Source of the DNA: Oscillospiraceae bacterium
GTDB taxonomy: Bacteria; Bacillota_A; Clostridia; Oscillospirales; Ruminococcaceae
Assembly: GCA_004558145.1 (NCBI GenBank)
Contig: SFDQ01000001.1
Location: forward strand, 558,001-622,000
Reading direction: 5' to 3'
DNA: 64,000 nt
Shown here one piece after another: positions 59,070-64,000 of this stretch. The position numbers were made by a program, and so were the translations under genes. Position 1 is the stretch's first letter. The number at the start of each line of letters is the position of its first letter. Below the pieces are notes generated by a model. That model was not told the DNA's origin and searched no databases. It was given only the letters and a program-made list of their open reading frames with translations.

Positions 59070-59078
59070 GCGCTTTTT

Positions 59079-59933
59079 TCAGCTGCCCTCTTTCCAAAAG
59101 CGGATGAAGCGGCGGGTGGCCAGGGTGGCCTGGGGCAGGCAGGCCAGCCCGATCTCCACCATCTGGGCCGGGGCAAGGGGAATGGCCCGGATGCCCTGCC
59201 GCTCGGGCAGGATCTGGGTCTCGTTGACCAGGGTCACCCCCAGCCCCGCCCGCACCATCTCGTGGGCAGCGTAGCGGTCGGAGGTGGTGAACTTGGTGTT
59301 GGGCTCCACCCCGAAGCGGGCCAGGATCTGGTTCGCGTCGGTCTCCTGGCTGGAGCAGATGTCGATGTAGGGCTCGGTGGCCAGCGCCTCGATGGGGAAC
59401 ATCTTTTCCCCGGCGAGGGGATGGCCCTCGCCCACCAGCACCATCATCCGGTCCTTGCGGAAGGGCATCCAGTCCAGCGGCTCGTCGCCCCGGCTCACAA
59501 GGCACAGGTCGATGCGCCGCTCCACCACCGCCTGGCGCAGCTCCCGGTTGTAGCCCCACAGAACGCTCACCTTGATGTTGGGATACCGCTCCACGAATTT
59601 GACCACCTGCTTCGTCAGCAGCGGATAGCTGGAACTGTAAGCGGTGCCGATGGTGAGGGAGCCTATCTCCAGGCCGTTCAGCTGGGCCACCTGCTGCTTG
59701 AGCTTTTCCTCCGCGTGGAGGAAGGCCCGCACGTCCGGCAGAAGCAGCCGGCACTCGTTGGTGGGGGTCACGCCCCGGTGGTGGCGCACCAGCAGCGGAA
59801 AGCCGATCTCCTCTTCCAGCGTGGTGATGATGCGGCTCACGCCGGAGGTGGTGTAGTTTGTCTGGGCCGCCACCGCGGCCATGCTGCCGCTGTCCACGGC
59901 GTTCACCAGGATGCGCCATTTTTCAACGTTCAT
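59079..59933 (-). CDS. LysR-family transcriptional regulator
   Basis: 284 aa. Winged HTH at residues 1-60 (WRILVNAVDSGSMAAVAAQTNYTTSGVSRIITTLEEEIGFPLLVRH), then the effector-binding domain from about residue 85. ATG at 59933 has GGAGG upstream. It is divergent from the SLC13 permease gene, the classic placement for a LysR activator of the adjacent transport and catabolic genes, with the effector probably a substrate of that pathway. Confidence 0.92.
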   Translation of the reverse strand: MNVEKWRILVNAVDSGSMAAVAAQTNYTTSGVSRIITTLEEEIGFPLLVRHHRGVTPTNECRLLLPDVRAFLHAEEKLKQQVAQLNGLEIGSLTIGTAYSSSYPLLTKQVVKFVERYPNIKVSVLWGYNRELRQAVVERRIDLCLVSRGDEPLDWMPFRKDRMMVLVGEGHPLAGEKMFPIEALATEPYIDICSSQETDANQILARFGVEPNTKFTTSDRYAAHEMVRAGLGVTLVNETQILPERQGIRAIPLAPAQMVEIGLACLPQATLATRRFIRFWKEGS

Positions 59934-59993
59934 GTCTGCCTCCATCGTTGACATTTTCGCAACGCTACCTATATAAACCTTCACTTTACAAAA

Positions 59994-60022
59994 AGGATAC
60001 CCCGTGGTTAAATGATTGTCAA
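59994..60022 (-). promoter_or_regulatory. Promoter of the LysR gene
   Basis: Minus-strand TTGACA (60022-60017), 17 nt, TATCCT (59999-59994). The 125 nt up to the permease start has no consensus promoter on the plus strand, as expected if LysR activates it. Confidence 0.75.
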
Positions 60023-60146
60023 GAGGAGTGCGTGAAGAATTTAACACCTCTGGAGAGTTCAAGGCGTGTCTGCCCGGCCGGGGCACGGCGTTCGCCCTCC
60101 TTGTCCGCCTGTTATCGCTGATCTGTTAAGGAGTGAGTCAACCGAT

Positions 60147-61430
60147 ATGAACAGCATGATTATCTGCCTGATCATCTTTGCGGCTATGATCGTTCTGTTT
60201 TTCAACCGCAAGCTGCCCATGGCGTTCACCAGCCTGGGCGTTGTGGTGGCCCTGTTCGTGACCGGCTGCGTGGACGCCGAGACGGTGTTCGCCGGTTTCG
60301 GCAACAACAACGTGCTGACCATGGCCGGCATGTTCATCGTGGCCGCCGGCCTGTCCCGCACGCAGATGGTGAACAACATCACCAAGCTGCTCTACAAGAT
60401 CACCAAGGGTTCCTTCACCAAGGTGCTGGCGTCCTACATTCTGGTGATCTTCCTGCTGGGCCAGTTCGTGCCCAGCCTGCCCGCCCTGTTCGCCATGGTC
60501 TATCCGCTGGTGATGAACATGTGCAGCCAGCTGAAGGTGAGCCCCTCGAAGATGATGTACCCCATCGCCGTGACGGTGGTGTCCACCTCCTTCGTCATCG
60601 AGCCCATCGGCCCCTACGCCGCCTGGTACGTCACCCAGAACGGCTACCTTGAGTCCTACGGCTGGACCGGCGAGATGCTGAGCATGTGGAACGAGACGAT
60701 GGTGTTCCTGCCCACCGCCATCGTGACCCTGCTGCTGACCATCTTCGTGCTGCCCCGCATGATGCCCGACGAGCCCGACATCCCCCTGGCCGCCATCTCC
60801 GGCCCCAGCATCAGCGAGCAGGAGCCCCTGTCGCCGGTGCGTGAGGTCATCGGCTACGGCGTGTTCATCCTGGTGGTCATCGGCCTGATGCTGGGCCTGC
60901 CCTCCTGGGCTGTGACCATGGCCGGCGCCGCCGTCGTGACCCTGGCGGGCGTGCTCACCGAGCAGCAGGCCCTGGTGCGCATGAACATGAGCATGGTGCT
61001 GCTGTATGCGGGCGTCACCGTGATGGGCGAGGCGCTGAGCAACACCGGCGCCGCCCAGCTGCTGGGCGACGGCGCTGCGGCCCTGCTCAGCGGTGTGACC
61101 AACGGCTACGTCATCGGCGCGGTGTTCTACATCGTGTCCTTCCTGATGACTTCCTTCCTCTACAACCGCGCCACCACCACCGTGCTCATCCCCATCCTCA
61201 TCATCACCTGCAGCTCCATCGGCTGCGACCCCCGCGGCCCGGTCATCCTGTGCTCGCTGGCGTCCATGTCGTCCCTCATCACCCCCATGCCCAACCCGGT
61301 GGTGCCCATGGCCATGCAGGCCGGCGGCTACACCCAGAAGACCATCCTCAAGGTGGGCCTTGTGCCCGCGGTGGTCCGCGGCGTGGTGGGCGTGCTCATC
61401 GCCATGACCCTGTTCCCGGCGTTCGGCTGA
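60147..61430 (+). CDS. SLC13/DASS-type anion permease
   Basis: 427 aa, about eleven membrane helices. GFGNNNVLTMAGMFIVAAGLSRT and ASMSSLITPMPNPVVPMAMQAGGYT are the two SNT-like repeat loops of divalent-anion/sodium symporters, though here with GNN and TPM forms. It would import a carboxylate or similar anion. AAGGAG lies 12 nt before the ATG. First gene of the permease-SDR-amidohydrolase-BCCT run. Confidence 0.8.
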   Translation: MNSMIICLIIFAAMIVLFFNRKLPMAFTSLGVVVALFVTGCVDAETVFAGFGNNNVLTMAGMFIVAAGLSRTQMVNNITKLLYKITKGSFTKVLASYILVIFLLGQFVPSLPALFAMVYPLVMNMCSQLKVSPSKMMYPIAVTVVSTSFVIEPIGPYAAWYVTQNGYLESYGWTGEMLSMWNETMVFLPTAIVTLLLTIFVLPRMMPDEPDIPLAAISGPSISEQEPLSPVREVIGYGVFILVVIGLMLGLPSWAVTMAGAAVVTLAGVLTEQQALVRMNMSMVLLYAGVTVMGEALSNTGAAQLLGDGAAALLSGVTNGYVIGAVFYIVSFLMTSFLYNRATTTVLIPILIITCSSIGCDPRGPVILCSLASMSSLITPMPNPVVPMAMQAGGYTQKTILKVGLVPAVVRGVVGVLIAMTLFPAFG

Positions 61431-61479
61431 GCCGCCCGTTCATCCCCTTTTTCGATCACATCAAGGAGGCAATGCTATC

Positions 61480-62256
61480 ATGAAGCGTTTTGAAAATAAA
61501 GTTGTGGCCATCACCGGCGGCGGTTCCGGCATGGGCCGCGTGTCCAGCGAGCTGTTCGCCCAGGAGGGCGCCACCGTCTGCGTGGTGGACATCAACGGCG
61601 CCGCCGCCCAGCAGACCGTGGACAACATCCTGGCCGCCGGCGGCAAGGCCAAGGCCTACACCCTGGACATCACCGACGCCCCCGCCATGGAGGCCTTCTT
61701 CAAGGACGTGGTGGACACCTTCGGCCGCATCGACGTCTACTTCACCATCGCCGGCATCAGCCCCATGGGCACCGCCGTGACCACCAGCGTGGAGGACTTC
61801 CGCAAGGTGGTGGCGCTGGACATGGAGAGCGTGTTCCTGGGCTGCAAATACTCCATCCCCTACATGGAAAAGCAGGGCGGCGGCGTGATTCTGAACCTGG
61901 CCGGCACCTACGGCATCCGCCCCACCCCCAACAAGCTGGGCTACTCCGCCGCCAAGGCCGGCGCGCTGAGCATCACCCGCTCGGTGGCCATCGACTTTGC
62001 CCGCAGCAACATCCGCTGCAACGCCATCTGCCCGGGCTTTGTGAACACCCCGCTGAACAACGGCTTTGAGGGCGAGGCCCGCCAGCGCTTCCTGGACACC
62101 TACCAGCCCGCGCCCTTTGAGATCCAGGCCCGCGACATCGCCGAGACGGCGCTGTTTCTGGCCAGCGACGAGGCCCGCGCCATCACCGGCCAGGCCATCG
62201 TGGTGGACGGCGGCACCGAGGCTTCGCTGTATCTGAACTACAAGCGGGCAAAATAA
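61480..62256 (+). CDS. SDR-family NAD(P)-dependent oxidoreductase
   Basis: 258 aa. The cofactor motif TGGGSGMG and an acidic VVDIN (favouring NAD) are present, and the active site has YSAAK. The catalytic Ser is missing: the usual NxSS is NLAG followed by T, and the NNAG motif is TIAG. The chemistry is therefore altered or Thr substitutes. AAGGAGG precedes the ATG, 49 nt after the permease. Substrate unknown; it belongs to the LysR-controlled set. Confidence 0.85.
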   Translation: MKRFENKVVAITGGGSGMGRVSSELFAQEGATVCVVDINGAAAQQTVDNILAAGGKAKAYTLDITDAPAMEAFFKDVVDTFGRIDVYFTIAGISPMGTAVTTSVEDFRKVVALDMESVFLGCKYSIPYMEKQGGGVILNLAGTYGIRPTPNKLGYSAAKAGALSITRSVAIDFARSNIRCNAICPGFVNTPLNNGFEGEARQRFLDTYQPAPFEIQARDIAETALFLASDEARAITGQAIVVDGGTEASLYLNYKRAK

Positions 62257-62279
62257 ACCGCGCAAAACAAGCTTTGTCC

Positions 62280-62306
62280 GGCGCGCGGCGCATGCCGCCG
62301 CGCGCC
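62280..62306 (+). terminator. GC hairpin between the SDR and amidohydrolase genes
   Basis: GGCGCGCGGCG / CCGCCGCGCGCC stem with a CATG loop, then TTTGCTGTTT. The weak T run suggests partial termination or mRNA end protection within the operon. Confidence 0.45.
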
Positions 62307-62344
62307 TTTGCTGTTTCCGTTTTGGGAAAGGAGCGTAACATTCC

Positions 62345-63829
62345 ATGAAAGAGTTTATCGTTGTGCCCGGCTGCCTGTGGGACGGCGTCTCCGGCGCAGT
62401 GGCCGAGGACCGGGCCGTTCTGGTCCGGGACGGCGTGGTGCGCCGCATCGGCCCCAAGGCCGAACTGGTGAAGGAAGCCCCCGGCGCGCAGCTGCTGGAG
62501 GACGCGGACTGGCTGATGCTGCCCGCCTTCGTGAACGCCCATGACCACGGCCGCGGCATGTCGCCGGTGTCCTTCGGCACCCCCGACCAGGCGCTGGAGG
62601 TGTGGCTGCAGGACCTGAACAAGCTGCCCGCCATCCCCCACTACGACGCCTGCTTCTATGACGGCGTGCGCCTTGCCTCGGCGGGCGTGGGCACCGTGCT
62701 GCACGGCCACAACCCCAACAACTTCGGCGACATCTGCCAGGAGATGATCCAGGCGGCCCGGGGCTACCGGGACGCGGGGGTGCGCAGCATCCTCTGCCCG
62801 CTGTATCTGGACCAGAACAAGCGCATCTACTACGACCGCGACAAGTTCATCGAGTCTCTGCCCGAGCCTCTGCGCACCAACTTCGCCGCCGGCATCCGCG
62901 ACCGCATCATGACCATCGACGAGTATCTGGAGCTGGTGGAGCGCATCCAGGACGGCCTGCGCAAGGAGATCGACGAGGGCTGGGTGGAGGTGCAGCTGCA
63001 TCCCAACGGCGGCCAGTGGTGCAGCGACGAGGCGCTGCTGCGCATGAAGGAATACGCCCTGGCCCACGGCATGTACATCCACCTGCACCTGCTGGAGACC
63101 CAGTATCAGGCGGAGTATGCCCGGCGCACCTGGGGCAAGAGCTTCATACAGCACTACCAGGACATCGGCTTTTTGGGGCCCTGGGTCTCCTTTGCCCACG
63201 CCGTCTGGCTGGACGAGGAAGACCTGCAGCTGATCGCCGCCTCCGGCGCCCATCTGGTGACCAACCCCTCCTCCAACCTGCGGCTGCGCAGCGGCGCGTT
63301 CAACATGCGCCGCGCCTGCGAGCTGGGCCTTGCCTGCGGCATCGGCCTGGACGGCTGCGCCTTTGACGACGACCAGGACTATCTGCGGGAGATCCGCGTG
63401 GCCTGGCTGAACAACCGCCACAACGGCGTGGACGGCGGCGTGCCCTATCTGGACGTGCTGAAGATGGCCACCTCCCGGGGCGCCACCGAGGCCGCGCGGC
63501 GCCTGTCCCAGGGCGTTCTGAAGGAGGGCTGCAACGCCGACTTCGTCTGCGTCAGCCTGGAAAGCCTCACCCGCCCCTACACCGACCCGGGCCTTGACCC
63601 CCTGGCCATGCTGGTGCAGCGGGGCACCCGCGCCAGCGTGCGCATGACCTTTGTGAACGGCGAGCAGAGCTGGGGCGCCGACGAGGCGTTTTCCGGCAAG
63701 GAAAAGGCCGCCGAAGAGCGCATCTGCGCCTCCATCCGCAAGCTGCGGGCCGCCGACCCCGGCAAGCGGGACAACGAGCCCCTGCTGAGCCGGGTGCACG
63801 ATTTCTACGCCGCAAGCCTGCGCAAGTGA
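62345..63829 (+). CDS. Amidohydrolase-superfamily deaminase/hydrolase (TRZ/ATZ-like)
   Basis: 494 aa. Metal ligands are visible: FVNAHDHGRG (HxH), HLHLLETQYQ (HxH plus Glu), FAHAVWL, and GLDGCAFDDDQD. The order matches the cytosine/guanine deaminase and atrazine hydrolase branch, which removes amino or other groups from heterocycles or opens amide bonds. A beta-sandwich made by the first 60 and last 80 residues flanks the barrel. AAAGGAGCG lies before the ATG. The substrate is unknown, presumably imported by the adjacent transporters. Confidence 0.88.
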   Translation: MKEFIVVPGCLWDGVSGAVAEDRAVLVRDGVVRRIGPKAELVKEAPGAQLLEDADWLMLPAFVNAHDHGRGMSPVSFGTPDQALEVWLQDLNKLPAIPHYDACFYDGVRLASAGVGTVLHGHNPNNFGDICQEMIQAARGYRDAGVRSILCPLYLDQNKRIYYDRDKFIESLPEPLRTNFAAGIRDRIMTIDEYLELVERIQDGLRKEIDEGWVEVQLHPNGGQWCSDEALLRMKEYALAHGMYIHLHLLETQYQAEYARRTWGKSFIQHYQDIGFLGPWVSFAHAVWLDEEDLQLIAASGAHLVTNPSSNLRLRSGAFNMRRACELGLACGIGLDGCAFDDDQDYLREIRVAWLNNRHNGVDGGVPYLDVLKMATSRGATEAARRLSQGVLKEGCNADFVCVSLESLTRPYTDPGLDPLAMLVQRGTRASVRMTFVNGEQSWGADEAFSGKEKAAEERICASIRKLRAADPGKRDNEPLLSRVHDFYAASLRK

Positions 63830-63860
63830 GCGCCTTGGGCCAAAGAGAGGGAATCGTGAT

Positions 63861-64000
63861 ATGAACAGCAAGACCTCCCTGCGCAAGGGCGTGTTTTTCC
63901 CTGCCTTCCTGCTGGTGCTGGGCGCCGGCGTGGTGGGGCTGGTGAACAACAAACTCCTCATCAACTGCTTTCAGGCGGTGTTCAACTGGTCCTATGTGAA
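63861..64000 (+). CDS. BCCT-family transporter, N-terminal fragment
   Basis: The first 46 residues only, cut by the window end. KGVFFPAFLLVLGAGVVGLVNN followed by FQAVFNWSYV is the first helix pattern of betaine/carnitine/choline transporters. GAGAGGGAA precedes the ATG, 31 nt after the amidohydrolase stop. If right, the pathway handles a quaternary amine or similar zwitterion. Confidence 0.65.
   Translation, partial: MNSKTSLRKGVFFPAFLLVLGAGVVGLVNNKLLINCFQAVFNWSYV

Overview
The window is 64 kb of very GC-rich chromosomal DNA, densely packed with genes. Its gene content points to a strictly anaerobic, low-G+C-phylum (Bacillota) gut clostridium with an unusually GC-rich genome, most like the Oscillospiraceae/Ruminococcaceae. 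The indicators are a type III glutamine synthetase, oxygen-sensitive hydroxyacyl-CoA dehydratase activase-like proteins, a class III ribonucleotide reductase, a rubredoxin/flavin reductase fusion, Asp23-FakA, a PyrK/PyrD (type 1B) dihydroorotate dehydrogenase, and AGGAGG-type ribosome binding sites. This assignment is inference from gene content. I see no rRNA, tRNA, CRISPR array, integrase or insertion sequence. High GC produces very long spurious antisense frames, which are left out.

Layout. 1-6.0 kb: ZIP-like transporter (cut by the window edge), CYTH phosphatase, rRNA methyltransferase, glnN, and an ECF sigma/anti-sigma pair. 6.0-6.4 kb: a gene-free stretch with a 111-nt imperfect hairpin. 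6.4-16.1 kb: exonuclease, a two-gene hydroxyacyl-CoA dehydratase/activase unit, YitT, glnS, MATE pump. 16.3-18.3 kb: a membrane-anchored M20 peptidase with a histone-H1-like tail. 18.4-23.6 kb: pyrC-pyrF-pyrK-pyrD-pyrE plus a DUF5662 gene, read leftward from one good promoter through a leader terminator. 23.7-33.2 kb: L,D-transpeptidase, adaptor/ATPase/permease exporter, flavoprotein, CBS protein, peptide-binding lipoprotein, Asp23-FakA. 33.2-38.2 kb: a sigma factor, a 77-aa orphan, a sigma factor fused through a membrane helix to a large outer domain, and recG.

38.2-46.1 kb is the most distinctive block. A response regulator and histidine kinase are co-transcribed with three tandem paralogous membrane-anchored proteins, followed by a C39-type peptidase and a lipoprotein. 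The regulator gene and the peptidase gene share an identical 16-nt upstream element, placed exactly 33 nt from a -10 hexamer in both cases. I read this as an autoregulated cell-envelope system.

46.1-49.4 kb: an anaerobic ribonucleotide reductase operon under an NrdR-box promoter, in which the glycyl-radical segment of NrdD appears to be a separate 48-aa gene. 49.5-59.0 kb: YgjP peptidase, flippase, flavin reductase-rubredoxin, a repeat-rich cell-surface protein behind a structured leader, a regulator with two helix-turn-helix ends, a CmpB-like membrane protein, dinB and a HAD phosphatase. 59.1-64 kb: a small catabolic island (LysR regulator, SLC13 permease, SDR dehydrogenase, amidohydrolase, start of a BCCT transporter).
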